A DNA stretch of 64,000 nt from NCBI RefSeq assembly GCF_007290395.2, contig NZ_CP041656.2, positions 3,658,001 to 3,722,000 on the forward strand. The letters are read 5' to 3'. The notes beneath the pieces were generated by a model. That model saw only the letters and a list, made by a program, of their open reading frames with translations, had not been told where the DNA came from and ran no database searches. The translations under genes and the position numbers were made by a program. Below are positions 1 to 9,488 of the stretch, piece after piece (the stretch's first letter is position 1; each line of letters begins with the position of its first letter). The DNA is from Bradyrhizobium cosmicum (GTDB taxonomy: Bacteria; Pseudomonadota; Alphaproteobacteria; Rhizobiales; Xanthobacteraceae).

Positions 1-1587
1 GGCGCCCATGTAGTTGCGGGTGCCCGGATTGTCTGCGGCCGCGCTACCCCAATAGAAATACTGCTCGTTGCCGGGCGACAGCGACTGATCCCACCGGTTC
101 TGGATCATGTCGAATTCATAACTGAGCCGGCGCTGGTCGAACTGCACGGGGTCGACCGTACGCACGCTCGGCTCGATGCCGGCGCGTCTGAGGTCGCGCT
201 GGAACGCGAGCGCGATGCGTTCCTGGTCGCGAGTCGTGACCAGCATCTCGAAGCTGAAGGGGACCTTGGTCGCGCGGTTGCGCAGCACGGTGCCATCGAG
301 ATCATAGCCGGCTTCCGACAACAGCTTCAGAGCCGCCCGCAGCGTCGTGCGGTCGCGGCCGGAGCCGTCAGTGACGGGCAGGCGGTAGCTGCCGTCCATG
401 ATGTCGGACGGAATCTGCGCAGCAAAGGGTTTCAGCAGCTCGCGCTCGCGCGCATCAGCGGGCTTGCCATAGGCCGAGAGGTCCGAGCCGGCAAAATAAC
501 CGGCGACGCGGGCATAAAGTCCGAAGAAGTAGTTGCGATTGACCAGCTCGAAATCGAACAGCAGCGTCAGCGCCTGGCGCACGCGGATGTCGGCGAAGAT
601 CGGGCGGCGCGTGTTGAACACCAGGAATTCGGACGGTTGCGGGACGCCCGGCCTGATGGTGTCGCGGATCACCTCGCCGGTTTTCGCGGCCGGAAAATCG
701 TAGCCGTCGTGCCAGCGCAGCGGCTCGTGCTCGACGCGGAAATCATAGAGGGCGCGCTTGAAGGCTTCGAACTGGCCGTTGGCCTCGCGAAAATAATCGA
801 GCCTGATCTCGTCGAAATTGTAGAGCCCGCGATTGATCGGCAGATCGCGCCCCCAATAATCGGGATTGCGGGTCAAGGTCACGCTGGCGCCGGGCTTCAC
901 CGCCGTGACGCGATAGGGGCCCGAGCCGACGGGGGCCGCCAGCGTCGTCTCCTCGAAGGTCGCTGCATCGACGGCATGCTTCGGCAGGATCGGCATCAGG
1001 CCAAGGATCAGCGGCAGCTCGCGGTCGTTGGCCCCGGTGAGGTCGAAGCGCACCGTGAGAGCATCAGGCGCCTCGGCCTTGGCCACCTTGGCATAATATT
1101 GCCGGTGGTTGGGGCGGCCGTGATCGCGCAGCAACTGCCAGGAGAACAGCACGTCTTCGGCGCGCACCGGCTTGCCGTCGGAGAAGCGGGCGCGGGGATC
1201 GAGGCGGAAGGTGACATAGCTCCGCTCGTCGTCGGTCTCGACGGTCCGGGCGAGCAGGCCGTAGAGCGTGAACGCCTCGTCCTGGCCGCGTGCGAGCAGG
1301 CTCTCGACCACGTAGTTTCGCGTCTGCTGCACCGCCAATCCCTTGACGATGAGGGGATTGAGGCTGTCGAAGGTGCCGAGAATGCCCCAGGTCAGCCGGC
1401 CGCCCTTGGGGGCGTCCGGATTAGTGTAGGGCATCTGGGTGAAGTCGGCCGGCATCGCCGGCTTGCCATGCATGGCGATGGCATGGGCTTGCTCGGCCCG
1501 CGCTGCGCTTGCCGACAAGTCGATCGCCAACGCGAGGGCGCAGAGCCGGACGCCGGAGCCCTCGAAAAGGCGCTGGAACATGAACAT
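1..1587 (-). CDS. Family 5 extracellular peptide-binding protein (partial, C-terminus off window)
   Basis: Periplasmic binding component of an oligopeptide/microcin-type ABC importer (YejA-like SBP_bac_5). Reading the minus strand from 1587 gives 529 codons that remain open to base 1. They start with a hydrophobic signal peptide ending near SAARA and contain the family hallmarks PDAPKGGRLTWG, RFSDGKPVRAEDV and TGPYR-like GSGPYRV. Such proteins are usually about 600-630 residues, so roughly the last 100 are missing. ATG 1587 or ATG 1581 could be the start; a GTG at 1593 is also in frame. Permease genes would be expected beyond the left edge. Large plus-strand frames over this region are antisense shadows. 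Confidence 0.85.
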   Translation of the reverse strand, partial: MFMFQRLFEGSGVRLCALALAIDLSASAARAEQAHAIAMHGKPAMPADFTQMPYTNPDAPKGGRLTWGILGTFDSLNPLIVKGLAVQQTRNYVVESLLARGQDEAFTLYGLLARTVETDDERSYVTFRLDPRARFSDGKPVRAEDVLFSWQLLRDHGRPNHRQYYAKVAKAEAPDALTVRFDLTGANDRELPLILGLMPILPKHAVDAATFEETTLAAPVGSGPYRVTAVKPGASVTLTRNPDYWGRDLPINRGLYNFDEIRLDYFREANGQFEAFKRALYDFRVEHEPLRWHDGYDFPAAKTGEVIRDTIRPGVPQPSEFLVFNTRRPIFADIRVRQALTLLFDFELVNRNYFFGLYARVAGYFAGSDLSAYGKPADARERELLKPFAAQIPSDIMDGSYRLPVTDGSGRDRTTLRAALKLLSEAGYDLDGTVLRNRATKVPFSFEMLVTTRDQERIALAFQRDLRRAGIEPSVRTVDPVQFDQRRLSYEFDMIQNRWDQSLSPGNEQYFYWGSAAADNPGTRNYMGA

Positions 1588-1846
1588 GTGCACACGTTGA
1601 TTCGAAGAGCGGCGGTGCCTGAATCCTATCACAGGGAATTTCACCGGGAGCAGGCCCGGATGCAGTCAAAGATGGTTGTCGGCATTGATCTTTCCGTCGG
1701 CCACGCTAAGAAGGCGGGCAATCGCGCAGGAGCGCCGAGCCGGTCAACTATCCGCCTCAATTGACGGGGAGACAGCCGCGCCCAGCGGCTAGGTTCGGTA
1801 CCTCGGAGCGGTTCGGGCGCTTCCCGTTCAGAAAGGGTTTTCCGCA

Positions 1847-2671
1847 ATGAATTTCCGTTACTTGGCCGCGTCCGTCCGGCCGCGCGGGCGACTTCTCGCC
1901 TTGTTGACGGCGACGGCATTGGTCGTCCCGTTTGCCGCCGAGGCCCAGACCCCGGCGCCGGCCCCCGGCGCCCCTGCGGCTCCGAAGGCGGCTCCGGCCC
2001 CGAAGGCGGCTCCCAAGGCAGCGCCGAAGGCCCCCGCGCCGGCGGCCCAGGCGCCCGCTCAGCCGCCCGCTGCGGGCGCTCCCGCGCAGCAGGGCGCGGC
2101 CCAGCCGGCCGATCAGCAGATCCAACTGATCTACGCCCCCTGGACCAAGTTCTGTCTCAAGGGCCAGGACGCCAACGCCAAGCAGGTCTGCTTCACCGGC
2201 AAGGACGGCCGCATCGAGTCGGGCCAGCCGGTCATCGCGGCGGTCATCATCGAGCCGGAAGGCGAACCCAAGAAGATCCTGCGCGTGACGCTGCCGCTCG
2301 GCATGCAGCTCGTGCACGGCACCCGCATCATCGTGGACAACAACGCGCCGCTGCAGAGCCCCTATGTGATCTGCTTCCAGAATGGCTGCATGTCTGACTA
2401 CGAGGCCACGCCCGAGTTCATCAACAGCATGAAGAAGGGCCAGAATCTCGTTGTCCAGGCGATCAATGCCAACGGTGCGCCGCTGACCCTGCCGCTGCCG
2501 CTCGCCGGCGAATTCCAGAAAGCCTATGACGGTCCGCCGACCGATCCGAAGGTGTTCGAGGAAACCCAGAAGAAGCTCCAGGAAGAGCTTCAGAAGAAGG
2601 CCGAGGAGCTGCAGAAGAAGCAGCAGCAGGGTGGTGGGGCCCCCGGCGCCGCTCCGGCCGGCCAGAAGTAA
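1847..2671 (+). CDS. Invasion-associated locus B (IalB)-type exported protein
   Basis: 274 residues. An N-terminal signal peptide ends near AEAQ, followed by about 60 residues of Ala/Pro/Lys low complexity. A globular IalB-like domain follows (APWTKFC, QVCFTGKDGR, ACGFQNGC-like CFQNGCMSDYEA) with paired cysteines, and the protein ends in a charged Lys/Gln/Glu helix of coiled-coil character. IalB family proteins are periplasmic or envelope proteins linked to host-cell entry in Bartonella; in soil rhizobia the function is unknown. An AAAGGG ribosome site lies just before the ATG. The gene stands alone and is followed by a strong terminator. Confidence 0.85.
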   Translation: MNFRYLAASVRPRGRLLALLTATALVVPFAAEAQTPAPAPGAPAAPKAAPAPKAAPKAAPKAPAPAAQAPAQPPAAGAPAQQGAAQPADQQIQLIYAPWTKFCLKGQDANAKQVCFTGKDGRIESGQPVIAAVIIEPEGEPKKILRVTLPLGMQLVHGTRIIVDNNAPLQSPYVICFQNGCMSDYEATPEFINSMKKGQNLVVQAINANGAPLTLPLPLAGEFQKAYDGPPTDPKVFEETQKKLQEELQKKAEELQKKQQQGGGAPGAAPAGQK

Positions 2672-2693
2672 TCGGGCGTAAATCCCGGACATG

Positions 2694-2724
2694 AAAAAGG
2701 CGCTCGGTTCGAGCGCCTTTTTTT
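2694..2724. terminator. Bidirectional intrinsic terminator between ialB-like gene and hspQ
   Basis: An 8-bp GC-rich stem (2699-2706 with 2710-2717) and a 3-base loop are flanked by A5 on the left and T7 on the right. It can therefore stop transcription from both converging genes. Confidence 0.85.
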
Positions 2725-2748
2725 CTGACCCATTGGATCTGGCGAAAC

Positions 2749-3081
2749 TCAATTCAGCGACGGATTGCGCTGGCGATAGCCGCCGGCCTTGTCCTTGATG
2801 AAGATCTCGGCGACCTGGGAATGCCGGATCGGCTCGCCGGAATCGTCCGGCAGCAGGTTCTGCTCGGAGACGTAGGCGACGTATTCCGATTCCGCGTTCT
2901 CCGCGAGCAGGTGGTAGAACGGCTGGTCCTTGTGGGGCCGCACCTCCTCGGGGATCGACAGCCACCATTCCTCGGTATTGTTGAATTCCGGATCGATGTC
3001 GAAGATCACCCCCCGGAACGAGAAGATCCGGTGGCGAACGACCTGTCCGATCTGGAATTTCGCGGTCCGCGCTTTAATCAT
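2749..3081 (-). CDS. hspQ: Heat shock protein HspQ (hemimethylated-DNA-binding/YccV-like)
   Basis: 110 residues matching the HspQ/YccV family along its length: KFQIGQVVRHR, FRGVIFDIDPEF, the NTEEWW segment, QPFYHLL and YVSEQNLLPD. In enterobacteria HspQ is a cytoplasmic heat-shock factor that promotes turnover of mutant DnaA and acts as a Lon specificity enhancer; the same is assumed here. Length is typical. The gene converges on the ialB-like gene and shares its terminator, and the divergent AEC transporter starts about 100 bases upstream. Confidence 0.9.
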   Translation of the reverse strand: MIKARTAKFQIGQVVRHRIFSFRGVIFDIDPEFNNTEEWWLSIPEEVRPHKDQPFYHLLAENAESEYVAYVSEQNLLPDDSGEPIRHSQVAEIFIKDKAGGYRQRNPSLN

Positions 3082-3187
3082 TTCCCGTCGATAGACCAGG
3101 ATTGTGGCCGATGCTAGTGCCCTTGTCTGGAATTACCCCGCGGTTGCCGGGCAGATAGCCCCAAGGTCTTCAGAAAACACTTCATCA

Positions 3188-4141
3188 ATGGCCGATATCC
3201 TCAATCTTGCACTACCTTATTTCGGCTTGATCTTTGTCGGATTCGCCTGCGGTAAGGTCAAATCCCTGCCGGAATCGGGCCTCGCCTGGATGAACTTCTT
3301 CCTGCTCTACGTGTCGCTGCCGGCACTGCTGTTTGCGATCATGTCGAAGACGCCGTTCTCGGAATTGAACAACCCGCCGTTCCTCGTCGCGACCACGCTG
3401 TCGACGGTCGCCGCGTTCACCCTGGCGCTGGTCGTCGGGAAGGTTTTCGGCCGCCTGACGCTGCGTGAGGCGACGCTCGCCGGGCTCTCCGGCGGCTACG
3501 GCAATATCGGCTATATGGGGCCGGGCCTCGCGCTCGCGGTGCTGGGAACCAAGGCGTCGGCGCCGACCGCGTTGATCTTCTGCTGCGACAGCATCTTCCT
3601 GTTTACGATCGTGCCGCTGCTGATCGAGCTCTCCGACCGCGATCATCCCTCGATCATTCATGCCTTCGGCGTCGTGCTGAAGCAGATCGTGCTCAACCCG
3701 CTGATCATGTCGGCCTGCTTCGGCGCGGCCTTCGCATCGCTGCATATCGAGATGCCCGTAGCGCTCGATCGCACCATCACCTTCCTCCAGAACGCGGCGG
3801 CGCCGACCGCGCTGTTCGTGCTTGGCGTGACGGTGGCGCTGCGCCCGTTCGACCGGGTGCCGTGGGAGGTGCCGGGCGTGATTGCAATCAAGCTGCTGTT
3901 TCACCCGCTTGCCGCGTTCGGGCTGATGCTGGCGTTCGGTCCGTTCGCGCAGCCCTGGGCCGCGACCGCGGTGCTGATGGCCTCCTTGCCGCCGGCGCTG
4001 AACGTGTTCGTGATTGCCCGGCAGAACGACGCCTGGATCGAATCCGCATCCGTTGCCGTGCTGCTCGGGACGTTTGCGTCGGTGGTCACGCTGACCAGCG
4101 TGATGTGGTTGCTGCAGACCGGCCGGCTGGCGTTTCCGTGA
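3188..4141 (+). CDS. AEC family transporter (auxin efflux carrier-like permease)
   Basis: 317 residues from ATG 3188, preferred over an upstream in-frame ATG at 3104 because the protein from 3188 begins directly with the usual MADILNLALPYFGLI helix. About ten hydrophobic segments are visible, with the central GGYGNIGYMGPGLAL motif and a C-terminal half-repeat (SLPPALNVFVIA) typical of the Mem_trans/AEC family. Members export or import small organic acids such as malate or malonate; the substrate is not predictable here. It is divergent from hspQ. Confidence 0.85.
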   Translation: MADILNLALPYFGLIFVGFACGKVKSLPESGLAWMNFFLLYVSLPALLFAIMSKTPFSELNNPPFLVATTLSTVAAFTLALVVGKVFGRLTLREATLAGLSGGYGNIGYMGPGLALAVLGTKASAPTALIFCCDSIFLFTIVPLLIELSDRDHPSIIHAFGVVLKQIVLNPLIMSACFGAAFASLHIEMPVALDRTITFLQNAAAPTALFVLGVTVALRPFDRVPWEVPGVIAIKLLFHPLAAFGLMLAFGPFAQPWAATAVLMASLPPALNVFVIARQNDAWIESASVAVLLGTFASVVTLTSVMWLLQTGRLAFP

Positions 4142-4168
4142 TGAGCGCTATCTAGCTAGCGCCGCCAG

Positions 4169-5389
4169 CTACCTTCGCCAGGTCGGCGTCAGCCCCTCAC
4201 GCATCGCAAAGCGCCGGAGCGGGCCGATGGCGCCGAGCAGGTGCATGCCGACCGCGCGGACCGGCTGCAGCGGCAGGAAGTCGTTGAGCAGGGAGCGGTT
4301 GGCGATGTCGATCGCGAACGTGCGGCTCAGGATATCGGGGCGCCGCGCGCGGTCGTAGCGCTTGAGCACCTCGTCCGCACCGGGGTCCTGTGCCGCAGCG
4401 ATGGCTTCGCCCGCGAGCCTGGCGATATCGGCGGCATCGCGCAGGCCGAGATTGAGGCCCTGGGCGCCGATCGGCGGAACCACATGGGCGGCCTCACCGA
4501 CCAGTGCGATACGGTCGCGCCCGAAGGATTTGGGGCGTTCGATCGCGAGCGGAAACAGGTGACGGCCTGGCTCGACCGTCATGCGTCCCAGGATGGAATG
4601 CGACTGCTTCTCGATCGCGGCGGAGAGTTCCGCGTCGCTCAAGCCGCGAAGCCGCTCGGCCTCCGCGGGCGCCGAGACCCAGACGATGCTGGAGCGGTCG
4701 CCGGGCAGGGGCACGAACACGCAGGGACCATGCGGCGTGTGGAACTCGGTTGAGACATTGCGGTGCGGGCGCGCGTGGCCGACGTTGAAGGTCAGCGCGG
4801 TCTGCGTCAGGTCGCGCCGTGTCACCTCGATGCCGGCGGCTTCCCGGCAGAGGGAATGCCGGCCGTCGGCGCCGACCACGAGCCGGGCCGAGAGAAATTG
4901 ACCGGAGGCGGTGCGGATGGCGACATCGTCGGCGCCGATGACGATGCTTTCGGCCTCGTCGTCGAAACGCACGACCCCGGGCAATTCGGCGGCGCGCTCT
5001 TCCAGCGCCAGCATCAGCGAGCGGTTGTCGATGTTGTAGCCGAAGGCGTCGAGCGCGATCTCGTGACAGGAGAACCGAACCTCGGGGCTGCGGAACAGCC
5101 GGCCGGTATCGTCGACGAGGCGCATGACCTCGAGCGCGGCCGCCTTGTCCTTGCAGCGCGGCCAGACGTCGAGGCTCTCCAGCAGATCGACGGAGGCGCC
5201 CAGCAGCGCGGTGGTACGGTTGTCGGAATACGGCACGCGCCGTGCCACCAGTGCGGTCCGCGCGCCCGCCTGCGCCAATGCGATCGCTGCCGCGAGTCCC
5301 GCCGGTCCGCCGCCGATCACGGCCGCGTCGAAGAGTGCCGATGCTTCTGTCATGGGAACGACATTTGACATGCTCCGCGGCAAATTCAA
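4169..5389 (-). CDS. UbiH/UbiF/COQ6-family FAD-dependent hydroxylase
   Basis: 406 residues, or 400 if translation starts at the internal ATG 5371. The dinucleotide-binding GGGPAGLAAAIALAQAG is near the N-terminus. A DGRHS-type segment and the FAD ribose motif DRIALVGEAAHVVPPIGAQG follow, ending with the NLGLRDA signature of the ubiquinone hydroxylases. It probably hydroxylates the quinone ring in ubiquinone synthesis; which ring position cannot be told. It is divergent from the phosphatidylcholine synthase gene and convergent with the AEC gene. Confidence 0.85.
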   Translation of the reverse strand: MNLPRSMSNVVPMTEASALFDAAVIGGGPAGLAAAIALAQAGARTALVARRVPYSDNRTTALLGASVDLLESLDVWPRCKDKAAALEVMRLVDDTGRLFRSPEVRFSCHEIALDAFGYNIDNRSLMLALEERAAELPGVVRFDDEAESIVIGADDVAIRTASGQFLSARLVVGADGRHSLCREAAGIEVTRRDLTQTALTFNVGHARPHRNVSTEFHTPHGPCVFVPLPGDRSSIVWVSAPAEAERLRGLSDAELSAAIEKQSHSILGRMTVEPGRHLFPLAIERPKSFGRDRIALVGEAAHVVPPIGAQGLNLGLRDAADIARLAGEAIAAAQDPGADEVLKRYDRARRPDILSRTFAIDIANRSLLNDFLPLQPVRAVGMHLLGAIGPLRRFAMREGLTPTWRR

Positions 5390-5483
5390 GCCCGGCTGTT
5401 TTTCCGTGATTTTGGGGCCAATTGTGCGACGGAGCGCCGCAATGGCTTATGTGCAAACCGGTGCCATTCTGATAGCAGAAGCC

Positions 5484-6209
5484 ATGGATATTCAGCAGGA
5501 TTCCCTGAAACCGAGACCGGCGATCCGCGCCGCGGCCTTTTCGGTGCACATCTTCACCGCCTTCGGTGCGGCGATCGCGCTGCTGGCGATGCTGGAGGCC
5601 GTGCGCGAGCATTGGGCGGGCATGTTTCAGTGGCTCGGCGTCGCCCTGATCATCGACGCCATCGACGGTCCGATCGCGCGGCTGCTGAAGGTCAAGGACG
5701 TACAGCCGAACTGGTCTGGCGACGTGCTCGATCTCGTGGTCGACTTCGTCACCTATGTGTTCGTGCCGGCCTATGCGATCGTGGCGAGCGGCCTGCTGCT
5801 GCCGGTGGCGGCGCCGCTGCTCGGCATCGCTATCATCGTCACCAGCGCACTATATTTCGCCGATCTGCGCATGAAGGCGGACGACAATCATTTTCGCGGC
5901 TTTCCGGCGCTGTGGAATGCGGCGGCGTTCTACCTGTTCCTGCTGCACTGGCCGCCACTGTGGTCGACGCTGCTGGTGGCGACGCTGGTGGTGCTGACCT
6001 TCGTGCCGTTCCATGTGTTGCATCCGGTCCGCGTCGTGCGGCTGCGCTGGCTGACGATGTCGCTGATCGCGGTCTGGGCGGTGCTCGGCCTCTACACGCT
6101 GGAGATGGATTTTCGCGTCGGCACCGGCGTGACGGTCGCGCTCTGCGCCATCGCGCTGTGGATCAGCTTCAGCGACGCCATGATCCGTCTGGCAAGATCC
6201 TTCGCATGA
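5484..6209 (+). CDS. pcs: Phosphatidylcholine synthase
   Basis: Condenses choline with CDP-diacylglycerol at the inner membrane, the one-step route to phosphatidylcholine used by rhizobia. 241 residues from ATG 5484; an in-frame ATG at 5442 would add 14. The CDP-alcohol phosphotransferase motif is present as DGPIAR, a 12-residue spacer, then G-x3-D-x3-D (GDVLDLVVD). Seven or eight hydrophobic segments follow. Its stop overlaps the next start (ATGA), so it is translationally coupled to the terC-like gene. Confidence 0.9.
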   Translation: MDIQQDSLKPRPAIRAAAFSVHIFTAFGAAIALLAMLEAVREHWAGMFQWLGVALIIDAIDGPIARLLKVKDVQPNWSGDVLDLVVDFVTYVFVPAYAIVASGLLLPVAAPLLGIAIIVTSALYFADLRMKADDNHFRGFPALWNAAAFYLFLLHWPPLWSTLLVATLVVLTFVPFHVLHPVRVVRLRWLTMSLIAVWAVLGLYTLEMDFRVGTGVTVALCAIALWISFSDAMIRLARSFA

Positions 6210-6937
6210 TGCATCTGCTCACCAGCCCGGAAGCCTGGGCCGCGTTGCTCACCTTGACCGCGCTTGAGATCGTGCTCGGCATCGACAACATCATCTTCCT
6301 GTCGGTGCTGGTCGCGCGCCTGCCGGCGCATCAGGCCAACCGGGCCCGGCAGATCGGGCTGGCGCTGGCGCTGATCTTCCGCCTCATTCTGCTCAGCCTG
6401 CTGTTCTGGCTGACCGGCCTGACGGCGCCCGTCTTCTCGCTCGGCGGGTTCGACTTCTCGTGGCGTGACATCATCCTGATCGGCGGCGGCCTGTTCCTGA
6501 TCGCCAAGGCGACGCACGAGATTCATGCCGCGGTCGAGCCGCCCGATGCAGCGGAAGATCGCGCGTCCGGCCGCAACGCCTTCTTGCTGGTGATCGCCCA
6601 GATCATCGTCATCGACCTCGTGTTCTCGCTGGACTCGATCATCACCGCGATCGGCATGGCGCAGGAGATCGAGATCATGATCGCGGCCGTCGTGATCGCC
6701 TGCGCCGTCATGTACGTCTCGTCCGGTCCCGTGGCGCGGTTCGTGGCCGAGCACCCGACCACCAAGATGCTGGCGCTGGCCTTCCTCGTTCTGATCGGCG
6801 TCGCGCTGGTGGCCGATGGATTGAAATTCCACATTCCGCGCGGCTACATCTATTTCGCGATTGCGTTCTCGGCGGCGGTGGAATTCTTCAACGTGCTGGC
6901 GAGGCGCAACCAACGGAAAACCGGCAACAAGACCTAA
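6206..6937 (+). CDS. TerC family integral membrane protein
   Basis: 243 residues starting at the ATG that overlaps the pcs stop; a second ATG follows at 6209. The two TerC signatures, each with an intramembrane Asp, are present: LEIVLGIDNIIF and LVFSLDSIITAIGM. About seven membrane segments are visible. TerC/Alx family proteins are linked to metal (manganese) export and tellurium resistance. An open frame running back to 5612 is only the pcs antiphase reading, not a fusion. Confidence 0.88.
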   Translation: MMHLLTSPEAWAALLTLTALEIVLGIDNIIFLSVLVARLPAHQANRARQIGLALALIFRLILLSLLFWLTGLTAPVFSLGGFDFSWRDIILIGGGLFLIAKATHEIHAAVEPPDAAEDRASGRNAFLLVIAQIIVIDLVFSLDSIITAIGMAQEIEIMIAAVVIACAVMYVSSGPVARFVAEHPTTKMLALAFLVLIGVALVADGLKFHIPRGYIYFAIAFSAAVEFFNVLARRNQRKTGNKT

Positions 6938-6949
6938 GGAGCTCAGGCA

Positions 6950-7924
6950 ATGACCAAAGCTGTTCGTGTGCACAAGGTCGGAGGCCCCGAAGCCCTGGTC
7001 TATGAGAGCGTCGACTTACCGGCGCCTGCTGCCGGCGAGGTGCGCATCCGCCAGCATGCGGTGGGCCTCAACTTCATCGACGTCTATTATCGCACCGGTC
7101 TCTACAAGGCGCCGGGCCTGCCCTTCATCGTCGGCAACGAGGCCTCGGGCGAGGTCATGGCGGTGGGACCGGGCGTGACCAATTTCCATCCTGGCGACCG
7201 CGTCGCCTACTACCACAATCTCGGTGCCTATACCGGCGAACGCAACATCCCCTGGGAGAAGCTGGTCAAGCTGCCCGACCACATCACCTATGAGCAGGGC
7301 GCCGTGCTGATGCTCAAGGGGCTGACGGTCTGGTATCTCCTGCACAAGACCTTCAAGGTCGAGCCGCATCACCGCGTGCTGATCCACGCCGCCGCCGGCG
7401 GCATCGGGCTCCTGGCCTGCCAATGGGCGAGAGCGCTCGGCGCGCACGTCATCGGCACGGTCGGCTCGCGCGAGAAGGCCGAGCTTGCGGAGGCCAATGG
7501 CTGCGACCACGTCATCCTCTACAACGAGGAGGATTTCGTCGCGCGCGTCAAACAGATCAGCCGCAACGAGGGCTGCGACGTCGTCTATGACGGCGTCGGC
7601 AAGGCGACCTTTCCAGGCTCGCTGTCGTGCCTGAAGCCGCGCGGCATGTTCGTCTCGTTCGGCAATGCCTCAGGGCCGGTGCCGCCGTTCTCGATCGCCG
7701 AGCTCAACAATCACGGCTCGCTGTTCGCGACGCGGCCGAAGCTCAACGATTACGTCGGCACGCGCAAGGAACTGCTGGAAGGCGCCGACACGCTGTTTTC
7801 CGCCGTCATCAACGGCAAGCTGCACGTGCCGATCAACCACGCCTACGCGCTGAAGGACGCCGCCAAGGCGCATATCGATCTCGAGAGCCGCAAGACGACG
7901 GGCGCGTCGATTTTGAAGCCGTAA
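6950..7924 (+). CDS. Quinone oxidoreductase (zeta-crystallin-like, MDR family)
   Basis: 324 residues, the standard length for NADPH:quinone reductases of the zinc-free medium-chain dehydrogenase family. It has the GroES-like N-terminal half (VGLNFIDVYYRTGLY, GNEASGEV), the Rossmann motif AAAGGIGLLACQWARALG and a YDGVGK segment. There are no zinc ligands. It is probably a cytosolic enzyme reducing quinones by one electron. It starts 12 bases after terC, with an AGGAGC ribosome site, so it may belong to the pcs-terC operon. Confidence 0.88.
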   Translation: MTKAVRVHKVGGPEALVYESVDLPAPAAGEVRIRQHAVGLNFIDVYYRTGLYKAPGLPFIVGNEASGEVMAVGPGVTNFHPGDRVAYYHNLGAYTGERNIPWEKLVKLPDHITYEQGAVLMLKGLTVWYLLHKTFKVEPHHRVLIHAAAGGIGLLACQWARALGAHVIGTVGSREKAELAEANGCDHVILYNEEDFVARVKQISRNEGCDVVYDGVGKATFPGSLSCLKPRGMFVSFGNASGPVPPFSIAELNNHGSLFATRPKLNDYVGTRKELLEGADTLFSAVINGKLHVPINHAYALKDAAKAHIDLESRKTTGASILKP

Positions 7925-7932
7925 GCCCTCGC

Positions 7933-8018
7933 CGTCATTGCGAGCGAAGCGAAGCAATCCAGAATCTATCCGTTGAGGCAGTCTGGATTGCTTCGTCGCT
8001 TCGCTCCTCGCAATGACG
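7933..8018. repeat. Palindromic intergenic repeat, family A
   Basis: An imperfect inverted repeat of about 86 bases. The left arm reads CGTCATTGCGAGCGAAGCGA and the right arm ends CTCCTCGCAATGACG, with AATCCAGA/TCTGGATT as inner arms. It sits between two converging genes, where it could also work as a bidirectional transcription stop. Repeats of this type are dispersed in many Bradyrhizobium genomes. Confidence 0.8.
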
Positions 8019-8021
8019 AGG

Positions 8022-9218
<1,197 letters not shown>

Positions 9219-9261
9219 GTCGAACTCCTCTGGGGGCGGGTGGAATCGGGGTGCGAAAAGC

Positions 9262-9294
9262 AGAAAGGCCGCACCTTGCGGGTGCGGCCTTTCT
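9262..9294 (-). terminator. Attenuator terminator ahead of argD
   Basis: A perfect 14-bp stem (9281-9294 pairs with 9262-9275) closes a 5-base loop. On the minus strand it is followed by T-rich sequence ending in TTTT. It lies between the leader peptide stop and the argD start, so it would end transcription before argD unless disrupted. Confidence 0.8.
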
Positions 9295-9303
9295 CGAGAA
9301 CTG

Positions 9304-9325
9304 CGCTGAATTCAGTGCTTCAGCG
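9304..9325 (-). promoter_or_regulatory. Leader hairpin overlapping leader-peptide stop
   Basis: CGCTGAA (9325-9319 on the minus strand, holding the last Arg codon and the stop) can pair with TTCAGCG (9310-9304) over an 8-base loop. A ribosome stalled on the terminal Arg codons would block this pairing. That would be expected of a pause or anti-antiterminator hairpin in an attenuator. Confidence 0.5.
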
Positions 9326-9412
9326 GCGTCGTCGGACATGGCGCACCCTCTCGTCGTCGCGGAAGCGACGGCGGAGCATTTCGGTGCGCTGATGGGTCCG
9401 AGCGTTGATCAT
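9320..9412 (-). CDS. Arginine-rich leader peptide (30 aa)
   Basis: ATG 9412 to TGA 9320 encodes 30 residues, 12 of them Arg, ending in His-Val-Arg-Arg-Arg-Arg-stop. Arg clusters also occur at residues 14-16 and 18. The frame lies directly between a good promoter and a strong terminator in front of argD. This is the classic layout of a translation-coupled attenuator sensing charged tRNA-Arg. The predicted transcription start is within a few bases of the ATG, so the leader may be translated from a leaderless transcript, as reported for the trp leader of Sinorhizobium. No Arg attenuator of this kind is known to me in this group; function is inferred. Confidence 0.72.
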   Translation of the reverse strand: MINARTHQRTEMLRRRFRDDERVRHVRRRR

Positions 9413-9420
9413 GGGGCGCG

Positions 9421-9450
9421 GCAATACATGCCAATGGCAGGGCTTGTCAA
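9421..9450 (-). promoter_or_regulatory. Sigma-70-type promoter of the argD leader
   Basis: On the minus strand a perfect -35 TTGACA (9450-9445), an 18-base spacer and a -10-like TATTGC (9426-9421). The start point would fall at about 9414, at or just before the leader-peptide ATG. Confidence 0.6.
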
Positions 9451-9488
9451 GCGGGCGTTTTGCGAAACACCCGCCCGGCGTGCATCGG

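Noticed and set aside
637..1764. 375-codon plus-strand frame
   Set aside because: Antisense to the peptide-binding protein, whose minus-strand reading has clear family motifs; composition is the usual GC-rich shadow.
5612..6937. 441-codon frame suggesting a TerC fusion
   Set aside because: The first 198 codons are an out-of-frame reading of pcs; the real terC start overlaps the pcs stop.
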